Positions 1 to 10,124 of a stretch of DNA of 64,000 nucleotides are shown here, in pieces (position 1 is the stretch's first letter; every line of letters begins with the position of its first letter). The notes beneath the pieces were generated by a model. It saw only the letters and a list, made by a program, of their open reading frames with translations, made no database searches and was not told the origin of the DNA. The DNA is from Formosa sp. L2A11. GTDB lineage: Bacteria; Bacteroidota; Bacteroidia; Flavobacteriales; Flavobacteriaceae. The stretch covers positions 3,038,001 to 3,102,000 of the forward strand of contig NZ_CP047028.1 of the NCBI RefSeq assembly GCF_009796865.1. The letters run 5' to 3'. The position numbers were made by a program, and so were the translations under genes.

Positions 1-2221
1 TCCATTTCGGGATTTGTCTCTTAGCGTAACAACCATCAATAAAAAAGGTATCTAAATTTAAGTCTGCAATAGTCTCAGGATAGCTTTCAACATCTTTACT
101 AATGCTTTCTAACCAAAGAAATTTAAGCGTTTTCCAATGCGATGCCGTAACCATAGCATCGTAACCAAAATTGTCACACGATAAAACTTTAAATAGTTCT
201 ATGTTGGGCACTGTTAAGTTTTCTATAGACTGTATATCATCGCTATAAAATAATTTCAGTGTTTTTAGTTTGTTTAAAGTAATTTTAGGTAAGTCTGCAA
301 GTCCTACACAATCGTAAATTTCTAAAAATTCTAGATGAGGCGTATGCTCTAATAATAATTTAATAACACTAGTGTTGCCATTAAAATTTTTAATGGTTAA
401 GTTTTTTAAATTATGGTGTGTATAAGCGGTTAAACCATTGTTTTGTTCGGCATTATCTTTATTAAAATCAATGGTTAGTGTTTGTAAATTACAAAGTGCT
501 TTTAATGCCTTATCTAAGCCTTTTACATTAGTATTAAATATGAAATTTTTAATGTTTTCAGGGTCTTTAAAATTATCAAAATCTAAAATCTCATTTTTAA
601 CTCTATTTTCATCGCCTAACTTCATTTTTTTAGCACGTATTACCGAATAAAATTTTTGCAATGCGGTAATAGGTGTATCTATTACTTTTATATGATTTAC
701 CTCAAAATCTTCAACACCTGGCTCAATGACTTTTATATCTGTAATGGTAAGACTGTCTGTCTTTATAGGTAAATAATCTGTATTTAAAACTAGTGCTTTT
801 GCACGGTGCACGCGTAAGGTTTGCAAATGCTTTACTCTAGAAAATGCTTGAGGGAAATTAGCAACATCAGCATTTGTCATTTTAGCATTAGTCGCATCGT
901 ATATTCCGAAAACAAGAACGTCTTCTAGCTTTTTACATTCGTGAATACCCTCTAAAACCCATTCTAAATGATGTGCTAATCTATACTTAAGATTTTTAAG
1001 TTTTTTAAATGCAGAAAGCGTATGTGCACTTCTTCTTTTTGGTGCATCACAATTAATTTCTATCTCTTTTAAATTAGTAAAAGACAAGGCATTATCTAAT
1101 ACAAAACTAAGAAGCTCTGGATGGGTAAAAACGATTCTTTTTAGCTTAGTTACAGGTGTTTCACCATAAGGCATAAACTCTGTATGGAAACCCAGTAAAC
1201 GTTTAATATTTGGTCCAAAAATAAAAGATGCAGGAACTTTTTTTAACTTAGATAAATACACAGCTTCAAAAACCTCTAAGGTTTTGAATTCACTAACAGA
1301 TGCAGGAAAGTGTTCTAACGATTCCATACCACTTAACCTTAATTTTTTCAATTTAGGTAAGTGACCAAGTGTTTCTGGTAAAGCGGTTAGATTTTCTAAC
1401 CTAAAAAGCTCTAATTCTTTTAAACTTGCCGGAAGCTCTACACCAGAGAGATCTTGCACTGTAAAAGAACCTATTCTTAAATGCTTTAAACTTGTAAGTT
1501 CTGTAAGCCAAGTAAAGTTAACTATGTTAGGGTTAGGATCGTCATCACCAAAACGAAAATCCCCTCTAAACTCCAACTTTTTAAGTGCTTTTAACTTGGT
1601 TATTCCTACGGGAACCCATACTAAGTTAGGTGCTTCTAGTATAAACTCTTTTAAGTTAACTAATCGTTCTAGTTCTTCTGGTATGTATTTATAATCAATG
1701 TCAAGTTCTAGTTTTTCTAATGAGGTAAGTTGCGTTATGTTGTTTACAACGCTACTAAAACCTTCTTTCTGTCTAGAGGTGCTAATTGATAACTCTTTAA
1801 TACCATTAAACTGACTTAAAAGACGTGGTGTTTCTATGAAAAATTCAATGATTTCTTTTTTTGCATATTCAAGCGAAAGCGTTAAATGCCCACAAACAAG
1901 TGTAAATAGTTTAAAAAGATCTAGATCTTCTGAAAGTACACCGTACTCTAATATAGCAATCAGCTTCTTGTTAAAAGAAGAAGAATCTTCTATCAGCGTT
2001 ATTTTTTTTCGACTTTTAAAAGCTAACTGTAAAGCTTCTGGTGCCTGTTTTTTTATGATATTGGCACATTCGGTTCTAATCTGCTTGTTTTTAGTAGATT
2101 TAGCAAGTACAAAAATCTCGTAATAAAAATCTTCTGGGTAATTGTCACATCCTTTAATTTTTTCAAAAGATGCTTCGTCTTTATAAAAGTTGAAACCAAG
2201 TTCGTGTTTAGCAAATATCAT
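1..2221 (-). CDS. Large leucine-rich-repeat protein, C-terminus cut by window edge
   Basis: The reading frame is open from an ATG at 2221 down to base 1 (740 codons) and continues outside the window. Residues 1-140 are a helical N-terminal region. After it come many repeats of the form LxxLxxLxL..N.L..LP, typical of bacterial LRR solenoids used for protein binding. There is no signal peptide, so the protein is probably cytoplasmic. The N-terminal region and repeat layout resemble the other LRR giant at 20368-22743, so the two are paralogues. An operator/-7 promoter lies just upstream and starts transcription about 17 bases before the ATG, which supports this start. LRR fold is certain from the repeats; function and binding partner are unknown. 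Confidence 0.85.
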   Translation of the reverse strand, partial: MIFAKHELGFNFYKDEASFEKIKGCDNYPEDFYYEIFVLAKSTKNKQIRTECANIIKKQAPEALQLAFKSRKKITLIEDSSSFNKKLIAILEYGVLSEDLDLFKLFTLVCGHLTLSLEYAKKEIIEFFIETPRLLSQFNGIKELSISTSRQKEGFSSVVNNITQLTSLEKLELDIDYKYIPEELERLVNLKEFILEAPNLVWVPVGITKLKALKKLEFRGDFRFGDDDPNPNIVNFTWLTELTSLKHLRIGSFTVQDLSGVELPASLKELELFRLENLTALPETLGHLPKLKKLRLSGMESLEHFPASVSEFKTLEVFEAVYLSKLKKVPASFIFGPNIKRLLGFHTEFMPYGETPVTKLKRIVFTHPELLSFVLDNALSFTNLKEIEINCDAPKRRSAHTLSAFKKLKNLKYRLAHHLEWVLEGIHECKKLEDVLVFGIYDATNAKMTNADVANFPQAFSRVKHLQTLRVHRAKALVLNTDYLPIKTDSLTITDIKVIEPGVEDFEVNHIKVIDTPITALQKFYSVIRAKKMKLGDENRVKNEILDFDNFKDPENIKNFIFNTNVKGLDKALKALCNLQTLTIDFNKDNAEQNNGLTAYTHHNLKNLTIKNFNGNTSVIKLLLEHTPHLEFLEIYDCVGLADLPKITLNKLKTLKLFYSDDIQSIENLTVPNIELFKVLSCDNFGYDAMVTASHWKTLKFLWLESISKDVESYPETIADLNLDTFFIDGCYAKRQIPKW

Positions 2222-2244
2222 AAGGCTGTTTATTTTTGATGATA

Positions 2245-2290
2245 CAAACCTATTTTAAAATCAGATGTTTTTTGTCACTGTTTTCTGTGA
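2245..2290 (-). promoter_or_regulatory. Regulon operator plus -7 box for the left-edge LRR gene
   Basis: On the minus strand the 16-mer TCACAGAAAACAGTGA (2290-2275) is followed by exactly 22 bases and then a perfect -7 box TAGGTTTG (2252-2245). Operator and spacing are the same as at a dozen other promoters in this window. Confidence 0.75.
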
Positions 2291-2330
2291 AATTTTAAAT
2301 TCATATGTTGATTTCATAAAGAAAAAGAAC

Positions 2331-2360
2331 AAAAAAAAGCCACCCAAATAGGTGGCTTTT
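2331..2360 (-). terminator. Terminator after cstA
   Basis: Ten-base stem AAAAGCCACC/GGTGGCTTTT (2335-2344 with 2351-2360) with a six-base loop. On the minus strand it runs into eight T. It lies 20 bases past the cstA stop and separates that gene from the LRR promoter. Confidence 0.9.
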
Positions 2361-2379
2361 CTAATATATAGTAGAACGA

Positions 2380-3795
2380 TTAAGCTTCTACGCTTTTTCG
2401 TTTTTTCATGATTACAAAAAATAAAGCTGTTACAGAACAAGTCAATACTAAACCGATCCAGTTAGATAGCGTTGGACTTAAGTTAAAACCTATGGTTGGA
2501 TCGTAAAATATATATGAAAAAATAACAGAAGTAATAAAGAAAGCAGGAATTAAAGCCATTAAATAAGGCTTTTTATGCTGATATAAATACACGGCTCCTA
2601 TCCATAACGCTATAGATGCTGTAACTTGGTTAGACCAAGAAAAATAACGCCATAACAATTGAAAATCCATATTGGTAAGTACAAACGAAATAGCAAATAA
2701 AGGAATCGCTACTGCAAATCTATTTTTTAATACTTTCTGATCTATTTTTAAGTAATCTGCAATAATCATTCGTGCAGCTCTAAAAGACGTATCTCCAGAA
2801 GTTATAGGCAACACTATAACGCCTATAACAGCAATTGTTCCACCAACAGTACCTAAAAGCACCACTGCTATTTTGTTTACCACAGCCGCAGGTCCGCCAT
2901 TTGCCAAGAGCTGGCTTAACTCTTCTGCGTTTATTAAACTCATAGCCGCTGCAGCCCAAATCATCGCTATAAAGGCTTCTAGAATCATCATACCGTAAAA
3001 CACTTTTCTACCATCTTTTTCATTGTCTATAGTACGAGAAATAATAGGCGATTGTGTCGCATGAAACCCAGATAAGGCACCACATGAAATAGTTAAAAAT
3101 ATTACAGGATAATATGGTATATTTTTTGGGTGTAAGTTCTCTAAGGTTAATTCGGGTAACGGGTTTCCGTATATAAACATCCCGATACAAATTCCAACGG
3201 CACTAATAATTAATAAAAGCCCTAAAACAGGATAAATTTTACCAATTATTTTATCTATTGGCAATACAGTAGCAACAATGTAATAAATAAAAATACATAA
3301 GATTATGATTTTCAATATATAATTATCGCCACTAATTAAATCATTAATCATCTCCGCAGGTGCAGTTACAAAAACAGTACCTACTAATACTAAAAGTAAT
3401 AAAGTAAATACGTTAACAACATGAGTGAACGATTTTCCTAAAAACCGAGATGCTAAAGCTGGTAAGTGTGCTCCGCCATACCGAATAGAAATCATACCTG
3501 TAAGATAATCGTGAACTCCACCAGCAAATATAGATCCAAAAACAATCCATAAAAAAGCAGAAGGCCCATATAATGCTCCTAAAATAGGTCCGAATATTGG
3601 ACCAACACCTGCAATATTTAAAATTTGAATAAACGCATTTTTATTACTGTTCATTGGCACAAAATCTACACCATCTTCTAAAGTATGTGCTGGTGTTTTT
3701 TTGTTTGAATCGGAGTTAAAGGTCTTATCTACAAATTTTCCATAGGTAAAGTAGCCTATTATTAATAGGAAAAAAGCAGTTATAAATGTAATCAT
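2380..3795 (-). CDS. cstA: CstA-family carbon starvation permease (short form)
   Basis: Integral inner-membrane protein of 471 residues with about a dozen hydrophobic segments across its length. Typical CstA blocks are visible: a GPIFGPILGALYG segment near residue 65, GGVHDYLTGMISIRYGG near 92, and an ATQSP block near 245. The family imports peptides or pyruvate and is induced by carbon limitation. Escherichia coli CstA has about 700 residues; this is the common shorter Bacteroidota/Firmicutes form lacking the long C-terminal extension. It is a single-gene unit with its own terminator. It lacks the regulon operator, so it appears to be ordinary housekeeping sequence between regulon members. 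Substrate cannot be told from sequence. Confidence 0.93.
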   Translation of the reverse strand: MITFITAFFLLIIGYFTYGKFVDKTFNSDSNKKTPAHTLEDGVDFVPMNSNKNAFIQILNIAGVGPIFGPILGALYGPSAFLWIVFGSIFAGGVHDYLTGMISIRYGGAHLPALASRFLGKSFTHVVNVFTLLLLVLVGTVFVTAPAEMINDLISGDNYILKIIILCIFIYYIVATVLPIDKIIGKIYPVLGLLLIISAVGICIGMFIYGNPLPELTLENLHPKNIPYYPVIFLTISCGALSGFHATQSPIISRTIDNEKDGRKVFYGMMILEAFIAMIWAAAAMSLINAEELSQLLANGGPAAVVNKIAVVLLGTVGGTIAVIGVIVLPITSGDTSFRAARMIIADYLKIDQKVLKNRFAVAIPLFAISFVLTNMDFQLLWRYFSWSNQVTASIALWIGAVYLYQHKKPYLMALIPAFFITSVIFSYIFYDPTIGFNLSPTLSNWIGLVLTCSVTALFFVIMKKRKSVEA

Positions 3796-4116
3796 AGGGA
3801 TTTCTTATTGATGTATTGAAATTTGCACTAACCTGATTCTCAAACTATATGATTACTTAAACTTTAACAAATTAACATTGTTAGTGTTTAAAAAATACAT
3901 ATTTCTTAGTTTTTAGAAAAAAATTACGCATAATATGGAGTGACTAATGTACAAAAGTTTATAATTCTAATTTTGTTAAATTATTTTGTCAGTCTTACTT
4001 TCTTCAATATTATTCCCAGTCTTAGTCTATGTTTTTATAAAAAATTACACCATTTTTTGAAATTCATTCTATTTAAACGGTATTCAAAATATCAATTAAA
4101 TGTTAATTAATAAATA
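3796..4116. other. AT-rich intergenic stretch between divergent units
   Basis: Divergent spacer between cstA (minus) and the DUF5724/DUF4132 gene (plus). I see no open frame with coding character, no RNA gene and no strong hairpin. It must hold the cstA promoter, but I cannot point to a convincing -7 box. The operator for the plus-strand gene begins right after this stretch. Confidence 0.5.
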
Positions 4117-4162
4117 TCCCTTAATACAGTGAGAAATAGAAGTTACATTACTTTTATCTTGC
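4117..4162 (+). promoter_or_regulatory. Regulon operator upstream of the DUF5724/DUF4132 operon
   Basis: The 16-mer TCCCTTAATACAGTGA (4117-4132) matches the regulon consensus at nearly all positions. It is followed by 22 bases and a degenerate -7 box TATCTTGC (4155-4162). The predicted leader is about 65 bases. The -7 match is weaker than at the other sites. Confidence 0.6.
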
Positions 4163-4234
4163 AATCAATTATTATGCCTTTTAAAATAGGTATGGATAAT
4201 TAGTATTTACAATAGATATAAAGAATTAAAACAT

Positions 4235-7200
4235 ATGATTCCAGCAGAAGAAGCAAAACTATACGTTACTAAAAATTCTAGACCTAAGGTCGATATGTCT
4301 GAACTCCTTCAGTTTTCTGAACCTTACCAAGTTTTAGGAAAAGTGTTAGGGAGTTTAGAAAAAGGAAAAAGAGTAAGATACAGTACAAAAGATTTTATTG
4401 AAGCATTTGACGATCATCTTACCGTAAACCCGTGGGCTACAGAAGAAGGTATGCTTTTAGGAATGCAATTATATGGTGTTATGCAAGCTCCTTATTTATC
4501 ACAAATATGGGACTTTATGGATACAATACCTTACCAAAGAGGTTATAACAGACAAGCATTTAGATCTAAACCTAGTATAGAAGTACTAGAAAATAAAATA
4601 AATTACTTTACCCAATTTTTATATTTAAGTCGTTTAGGTTTTGGAGGCTTATCACTATACGAACAAATTCAATATAGTATCTACTTCCCCAATTCTAACA
4701 GTTATTTTTTAGCAACTGTACTACGTAATTCAGACGATATGTTCGATGAATTACTAAACGATATTATTCAAGCTGAAGATGAAATTGGAGGTATAAGTAT
4801 AGATATTATTAAAGCCATGCTCCTTTCTGAAGACCAAAAGCATTGGGAAATGATTGCCAAATTATTACTCGCAGCACAACGTCAAGAAGGATTAAGACAA
4901 ACCATATTAGAAGCTTTAGACCAATGTAGTCTAGGCGCTTTAAAATACATGATTAATGTTGTCTTAGAAAACGACCTTACACGCTTTAGTAGTGTTACTA
5001 GAGCTGTTTCTACTTGGTTTAGCTTAAACTGGGAAACACCTAAAAAAACAGTTGTTAATCGTATATTAGAACTGGCACAATCTTTAATTTTAGATACAAA
5101 AGAGGCAGATACGTTACTTAAAAGCAAAGATAATATAGAAGTTTTAGTTGCTTTATGGTCTATAGCTATTATAGATGTAGATAAAGCCGTTGAAAAAGCA
5201 TTGGACATTGTTTATACATCAGAAGATAGAAATAAAAAAATTCTAGCCTTATACTTTGTAGCTAAAACAGATAGAACAAACGATTCTTTAATAGACTATT
5301 TCAAAAAAGAAGTAGGAAAAGATTACGCTCTAGATCACTGGATGTCTGTAAACTTACCTCAAAAAACGTTAGACAACGATACCTTTGAGAGCTTACTAAC
5401 CGTTGCAAAATCTGTAGAGGAAAAAGGTAAAACTTTTGAAAGTAAAATATTCTCTTGGTGGAGCTTTACCCCTACGCCCTATTATTTCTTTCAGTTTCTA
5501 ATTAATGGTGCTACAGAGCAACAATTAGAGTTAATGGCTAAAGATTTAGACGAGCTGCCAACAGAGTTTAGAGAAAGTTACATCCGTAAAGTTTTTCCAA
5601 CTCATTACAGTTACTCGTATTATAATTACCAGCAAGATGTAAAGAAAAAAGAAGTCTTAAATTTTGAAGAAAACTATTGGAAAAGAGCCTTAGCCAGAAA
5701 AGCCATTTACAACAGAAGTGAGCTTTTAGTAGCAACCGGACTTAATTTATTTAGTAAAATGCATCTTTATGATACCGATTTACAGATTGCAGAAGATTTA
5801 CTAAAACGTAAAAGCAAAAACTTACGTACAGGTTTAATTCACTTATTGGTAAATTTACCTGACGATGGTGTAAAAGTAAGCACACAAAATTTAGTGAGTT
5901 CAAAAAGTGTAGATCAGCGTTTGGCAGGTTTAGAAATACTAACTCTTTTACAAGACGACAAGAGATATCCAGATTTTATTGAAAAACAAATCACGACCTA
6001 TAACGAACGTCCTAAAATCACTAAAAACGAACAAGTTTATTTAGATAAATTTACTGATAATGCTGAAGAATTTAATTTCAGTAATGGTTTCGGAGCTATT
6101 GATTATGATAACTTAACAGCATTATATATACCGAAATCGCGTTTTGAGAAAAAGACTAATTTCTTTGATAAATTAGGAATTACAACATCAGAATCTTCAG
6201 GGTTTAAATTCAAAGAATTTGTAGATGCTAATAAAATTATAAAAGCATTTAGCCAGTTAGTGCGTTTTGTAGCAGAAAATGCAAACTACGAATACCAATT
6301 AGAAGGTTATCAGGGAGAAGTTGAAACTACTTTTTTAGCAAGAGGACTTCGCTATATTAAAAGATTAGACAAAGAAGCCACACCTGCAGATTACCTACAA
6401 AATCTACCTTTGTCTGAATTATGGATAGAATGGTATCAAAAAAGTAAACTTAACGATTTCGAGTTGTTCTATCTTATAAATTATATAGAACATAAAGATA
6501 CGCCTTTTGGGGTTTACAAAAATTTAGAATCTTTTGCTAAACAATATTACCCAGATTTAACCAGTTTAAATTTAGATAAAGATCAAAATAGTTACACTAA
6601 AATAAATACATACTCAACAATCTTAGATTGTTTGTATAATGTTTATGCAGAAATAAAAACAATCCAATCTTTTAAAATAGATGTTTTAGAAGATATGGTT
6701 GCTAACTTTCCTGAGAAAGATAAATCTATTCAGTTTCAATCATCAAGATACCGTTACGAAGTAAAAACTTATAATTGGGCCAACGTTGTATTACCGCTTA
6801 CATTAGGTATTGACAATATAAGTGTAGCGACAACGGAAGAGCTTCAAAGAATTTGGGGTATTTACATGTATTTAATTGCTCAAGATATTAGTTTCCCACA
6901 ACCTACTACAGACATAAATGTAATTACAAAACAATTCAGCAGACCAGGCGTTGTACCATATCCTAGCATGGCTATTACATTAAGACTTTACAAAAAAGGG
7001 GTAATTAATGAGGATGATTTACGTTTTCAAGCTTTAAATTCTCGAGAATTAATGGTTCTTATGGACGGTGGTTATAATTCTAGAATAAATTATAAATGGA
7101 TAGAAAAAGACAGCGTACCTAAACATGTATTTGCAGACTTAAAAACGAACTTATTAGAAACAGAATTAGAACGTGGCGATTTAGAAACAACAGCAACCGG

Positions 7201-9229
7201 ATACATGAATGGTATTCACAATGTAGAAGGTGTAGATTATGTATTTCGAATTTTAGAACGTTTAGGTAAAGATACTTTTGAGCGTGGTTACAGTTATTAT
7301 GGCGATAGTAAAAAAACTATATTTAGTGCGCTTCTAAAAAAATCCATACTTAAGGATACTGAAAGTTATGCAGATTTCGCAGCACGTGCAGATGCTTCTA
7401 AAGTGACTAAAAAACGATTAATAGAACTAGCATGTTATGCCACACAATGGACAAGTATAATTGGTGAATATTTAGGATTAGAAAAACTAGAAGATGCCGT
7501 TTGGTGGTTTCAAGCACACGCTTCAGATTATATGAATTCTGAAAAAGAAACCATTATTTCGCGTTATTCAAACATTCCAAAAGCAGACTTTGCAATTGGA
7601 GCTATAGACATAGATTGGTTTAACAAAGTATACAAAAGTATAGGTAAAGCCAATTGGAAACTATTACACGATGCTGCCAAATACATTACAGATGGTAACG
7701 GGCACAGACAAGTAAAACTATATTCTAGCGTCATGTTAGGCGAAGTAAAAATCACCGAAACATTAAAGAAAATCAAAGACAAGCGCGATAAAGATTACGT
7801 GCGTGCTTTAGGTCTAATTCCGTTAAGTAAAACCATACCAGAAAAAGATTTACTAAAGCGTTACAACCTATTACAAGACTTCTTAAAAGAAAGCAAACAA
7901 TTTGGTCAGCAAAGACAAGAAAGCGAAGCCATTGCAGTAGGCATAGGATTAGATAACCTATCGCGTAATGCAGGCTATCAAGATCGCGTTCGTTTTAGTT
8001 GGGCTATGGAAGCCAAAGCGACACAAACCATAATGAAAAATGCCGTTTTAACCATAGAAGAAACCGTTATAGAACTGGTAATTAACGACCTTGGTAAAAC
8101 AGACTTTAAGGTTACTAAAGCCGGAAAATCATTAAAAAATATTCCTGCTAAATTAAGTAAAGACAAACAAGTTATTGCTTTAAAAGAAAACAAAGCATAC
8201 CTGTCTAGACAATATAGCAGAACCCGTTTATCGCTAGAAAACGCCATGGTAAACGAAGATGAATTTGCTGCACAAGAAATTCATAACATGATGCAACATC
8301 CTATTGTAAGAGTGATGTTAAGCAAATTAGTGATGTACGTTCCTGAAAAAGAAATTTCAGGATTTTATAACGAAGGAATATTAACAGATGCTACAGGAAA
8401 AACACACCAATTAGCAGAAGACGATGTCTTACTTATTGCACACGCATCGCACCTTTACAAAAATGTAGAATGGGATATCTATCAAAAATACTTATTTGCA
8501 GAACGCTTAGTACAACCATTTAAACAAGTATTTAGAGAACTGTATTTAATTACCCAAGACGAGCGCGAACACAGTAACCGTTCAGAACGTTACCAAGGAC
8601 ACCAAATTCAGCCTAAAAAAACCGTTGCACTTTTACGTGGTCGTGGTTGGACGGTAAGTATGGAAGAGGGGTTACAGAAAGTATTTCATAAACGCGGTTT
8701 TATAGCAACCATGTATGCCATGGCAGATTGGTATTCGCCATCAGAGGCCGAAGCGCCAACGCTAGAAGATGTGTGTTTCCATGCTATAGATACGTACAAA
8801 AGAATTCCGCTTACCGAAATTCCATCGGTTGTATTTAGCGAAATTATGCGAGATATAGACCTTGTAGTTAGTGTTGCTCACGTTGGTGGTGTAGATCCAG
8901 AAGCAAGTCATAGTACCATGCAAATGCGTGCTGCCTTGGCCGAAGAATCTGCAAGATTATTCAAACTTAAAAACATTACCGTTAAAGAGCGTCACATATT
9001 TATAAAAGGTAAATTTGGCGAATACAGCATTCATTTAGGAAGTGGTCAGGTTAGTAAAAACGGACTATCGTTATCTATAATTCCGGTACACAGTCAGCAC
9101 AGAGGGCATATGTTTTTACCATTTGTAGACGACGATCCAAAATCTGCAGAAATTATTTCTAAAATGAAATTACTTTCTGAAGACAATAAAATTCAAGATC
9201 CAACAATTTTAGCACAGATCAATAGCTAA
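4235..9229 (+). CDS. Giant DUF5724/DUF4132-family protein (YehI/MolR-like)
   Basis: This 1664-residue soluble protein has no signal peptide or membrane segment. Most of it is helical, HEAT-like sequence, as in DUF5724. A DUF4132-type core lies at roughly residues 1290-1470. The C-terminal 80 residues carry the block HIFIKGKFGEYSIHLGSG and a conserved RGHMFLPFVDDDPKSAEI segment typical of the C-terminal DUF7737 module of this family. E. coli YehI/MolR is a shorter relative, encoded near MoxR and VWA genes. Here a VWA gene occurs farther on, at 32530, under the same operator. First gene of a five-gene operon. Biochemical function is unknown; family assignment is from remembered motifs. Confidence 0.8.
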   Translation: MIPAEEAKLYVTKNSRPKVDMSELLQFSEPYQVLGKVLGSLEKGKRVRYSTKDFIEAFDDHLTVNPWATEEGMLLGMQLYGVMQAPYLSQIWDFMDTIPYQRGYNRQAFRSKPSIEVLENKINYFTQFLYLSRLGFGGLSLYEQIQYSIYFPNSNSYFLATVLRNSDDMFDELLNDIIQAEDEIGGISIDIIKAMLLSEDQKHWEMIAKLLLAAQRQEGLRQTILEALDQCSLGALKYMINVVLENDLTRFSSVTRAVSTWFSLNWETPKKTVVNRILELAQSLILDTKEADTLLKSKDNIEVLVALWSIAIIDVDKAVEKALDIVYTSEDRNKKILALYFVAKTDRTNDSLIDYFKKEVGKDYALDHWMSVNLPQKTLDNDTFESLLTVAKSVEEKGKTFESKIFSWWSFTPTPYYFFQFLINGATEQQLELMAKDLDELPTEFRESYIRKVFPTHYSYSYYNYQQDVKKKEVLNFEENYWKRALARKAIYNRSELLVATGLNLFSKMHLYDTDLQIAEDLLKRKSKNLRTGLIHLLVNLPDDGVKVSTQNLVSSKSVDQRLAGLEILTLLQDDKRYPDFIEKQITTYNERPKITKNEQVYLDKFTDNAEEFNFSNGFGAIDYDNLTALYIPKSRFEKKTNFFDKLGITTSESSGFKFKEFVDANKIIKAFSQLVRFVAENANYEYQLEGYQGEVETTFLARGLRYIKRLDKEATPADYLQNLPLSELWIEWYQKSKLNDFELFYLINYIEHKDTPFGVYKNLESFAKQYYPDLTSLNLDKDQNSYTKINTYSTILDCLYNVYAEIKTIQSFKIDVLEDMVANFPEKDKSIQFQSSRYRYEVKTYNWANVVLPLTLGIDNISVATTEELQRIWGIYMYLIAQDISFPQPTTDINVITKQFSRPGVVPYPSMAITLRLYKKGVINEDDLRFQALNSRELMVLMDGGYNSRINYKWIEKDSVPKHVFADLKTNLLETELERGDLETTATGYMNGIHNVEGVDYVFRILERLGKDTFERGYSYYGDSKKTIFSALLKKSILKDTESYADFAARADASKVTKKRLIELACYATQWTSIIGEYLGLEKLEDAVWWFQAHASDYMNSEKETIISRYSNIPKADFAIGAIDIDWFNKVYKSIGKANWKLLHDAAKYITDGNGHRQVKLYSSVMLGEVKITETLKKIKDKRDKDYVRALGLIPLSKTIPEKDLLKRYNLLQDFLKESKQFGQQRQESEAIAVGIGLDNLSRNAGYQDRVRFSWAMEAKATQTIMKNAVLTIEETVIELVINDLGKTDFKVTKAGKSLKNIPAKLSKDKQVIALKENKAYLSRQYSRTRLSLENAMVNEDEFAAQEIHNMMQHPIVRVMLSKLVMYVPEKEISGFYNEGILTDATGKTHQLAEDDVLLIAHASHLYKNVEWDIYQKYLFAERLVQPFKQVFRELYLITQDEREHSNRSERYQGHQIQPKKTVALLRGRGWTVSMEEGLQKVFHKRGFIATMYAMADWYSPSEAEAPTLEDVCFHAIDTYKRIPLTEIPSVVFSEIMRDIDLVVSVAHVGGVDPEASHSTMQMRAALAEESARLFKLKNITVKERHIFIKGKFGEYSIHLGSGQVSKNGLSLSIIPVHSQHRGHMFLPFVDDDPKSAEIISKMKLLSEDNKIQDPTILAQINS

Positions 9230-9243
9230 TTTTAAAATAACAA

Positions 9244-9332
9244 GGGCGTTACCTCGCTTAGGCGAGGTCGGGCTTTCTGTTGCAAGTCCTCGTGCTATCG
9301 CACTGTGGGCTTTCCACGTCAATCCCTAACGC
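9244..9332 (+). repeat. Flavobacterial-type palindromic intergenic repeat (REP/MITE-like)
   Basis: An 89-base element fills the gap between the giant gene and the next gene. Its ends are inverted repeats GCGTTA (9246-9251) and TAACGC (9327-9332). Inside are two hairpins: ACCTCGC/GCGAGGT at 9251-9268, and a second around GTGC-TATC-GCAC near 9288-9299. The word GGGCTTTC occurs twice, so the element also has internal direct repetition. It is GC-rich against AT-rich surroundings. Very similar elements recur between genes in many flavobacterial genomes (recalled, not searched). A TTG-started frame through it (from 9280) is not a real gene extension. Confidence 0.7.
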
Positions 9333-9351
9333 AAAAAACATCCGTATACAA

Positions 9352-9765
9352 ATGGAACTTACGTTACAACTAAAAAGACTCGGTAAAAAAAAGGTAAAAC
9401 AAGTCCCTTTTACACTCCAAGAAACCCCTAAAAACTTGGAAGATTTACTAATTGGTTGTGTTAAAAACCAAGTCGAAGCCTTCAATAAAAAACGAACAGA
9501 AGTTAATGTGATTGGTTTTCTTAGTCCTGCAGAAATTGAAGAAAAAGCGCAAAGCGGAAAAGTAGAATTTGGTGAGTTAGCAAATAAAGACTTAGCCAAT
9601 TTGCAAAAAGCAATAGATAATGTATTTCTCGCTTTTAAAGACGGACTATTTGTAGTTTTTATAAACGACGATGAAATAACAGATTTAAAAGCACCACTAG
9701 AACTCACTTCAGAAAGTGTAATTGCATTTATAAGAATGACATTTTTAGTGGGTACGTATTGGTAA
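9352..9765 (+). CDS. Small conserved partner of the DUF5724/DUF4132 gene, unknown function
   Basis: Product of 137 residues starting at ATG 9352. The frame can be read back to a TTG at 9280, but that part lies inside the palindromic repeat and is not protein-like. The product is acidic-basic mixed and soluble, with a lysine-rich N-terminus (KRLGKKKVKQ), a helical middle and a hydrophobic strand FVVFIND near residue 102. No signal peptide. Second gene of the operon, 122 bases after the giant gene, with only 11 bases to the next gene. I do not recognise the family; its position suggests a function linked to the giant protein. Confidence 0.75.
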   Translation: MELTLQLKRLGKKKVKQVPFTLQETPKNLEDLLIGCVKNQVEAFNKKRTEVNVIGFLSPAEIEEKAQSGKVEFGELANKDLANLQKAIDNVFLAFKDGLFVVFINDDEITDLKAPLELTSESVIAFIRMTFLVGTYW

Positions 9766-9776
9766 ATTTATAATTC

Positions 9777-10100
9777 ATGACAACCGAAAACATACAAAAC
9801 CAATTGGCAGAACAAATTTCTAACCATAACAAAACGTGGGGAAATTTATTAGCCAATCTAGATTTTGGCAATGAAGCTTCTAGTTATTGGGATGTTACTT
9901 TAAAACCAGTAAATATTTCTGTAAACAACAGCAATAAAACGTTCACTTTTAAAAACGCAGAATTTAGGTTCGATGTTAATTCTGGTATTTCTTATGGCGA
10001 TGATCATAGTCTATTTACAAAACACGTTTCAGGAAAAGGAGTTTATCAATTTACAGATGACAAAACAATTCATCTTACAGAACTAAAAATTGAAGCGTAG
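9777..10100 (+). CDS. Small unknown protein in the DUF5724/DUF4132 operon
   Basis: Product of 107 residues. A short helical N-terminus (MTTENIQNQLAEQISNHNK) is followed by beta-rich sequence with alternating polar and hydrophobic residues (FTFKNAEFRFDVN near residue 60, KGVYQFTDDKTIHLTEL near the end), suggesting a small beta-sandwich or barrel. No signal peptide, cysteine or membrane segment. It follows the preceding stop by 11 bases and precedes the membrane-protein gene by 24 bases, so it is co-transcribed. Not recognised as any named family. Confidence 0.7.
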   Translation: MTTENIQNQLAEQISNHNKTWGNLLANLDFGNEASSYWDVTLKPVNISVNNSNKTFTFKNAEFRFDVNSGISYGDDHSLFTKHVSGKGVYQFTDDKTIHLTELKIEA

Positions 10101-10124
10101 GGTTTAAAAACAGATAGAAAATGA

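Noticed and set aside
9258-9707. 149-codon minus-strand open frame
   Set aside because: It is antisense to the 9352 gene and starts or ends in the palindromic repeat; composition is that of a shadow frame (Ser/Phe/Leu-rich) and no promoter or partner supports it.
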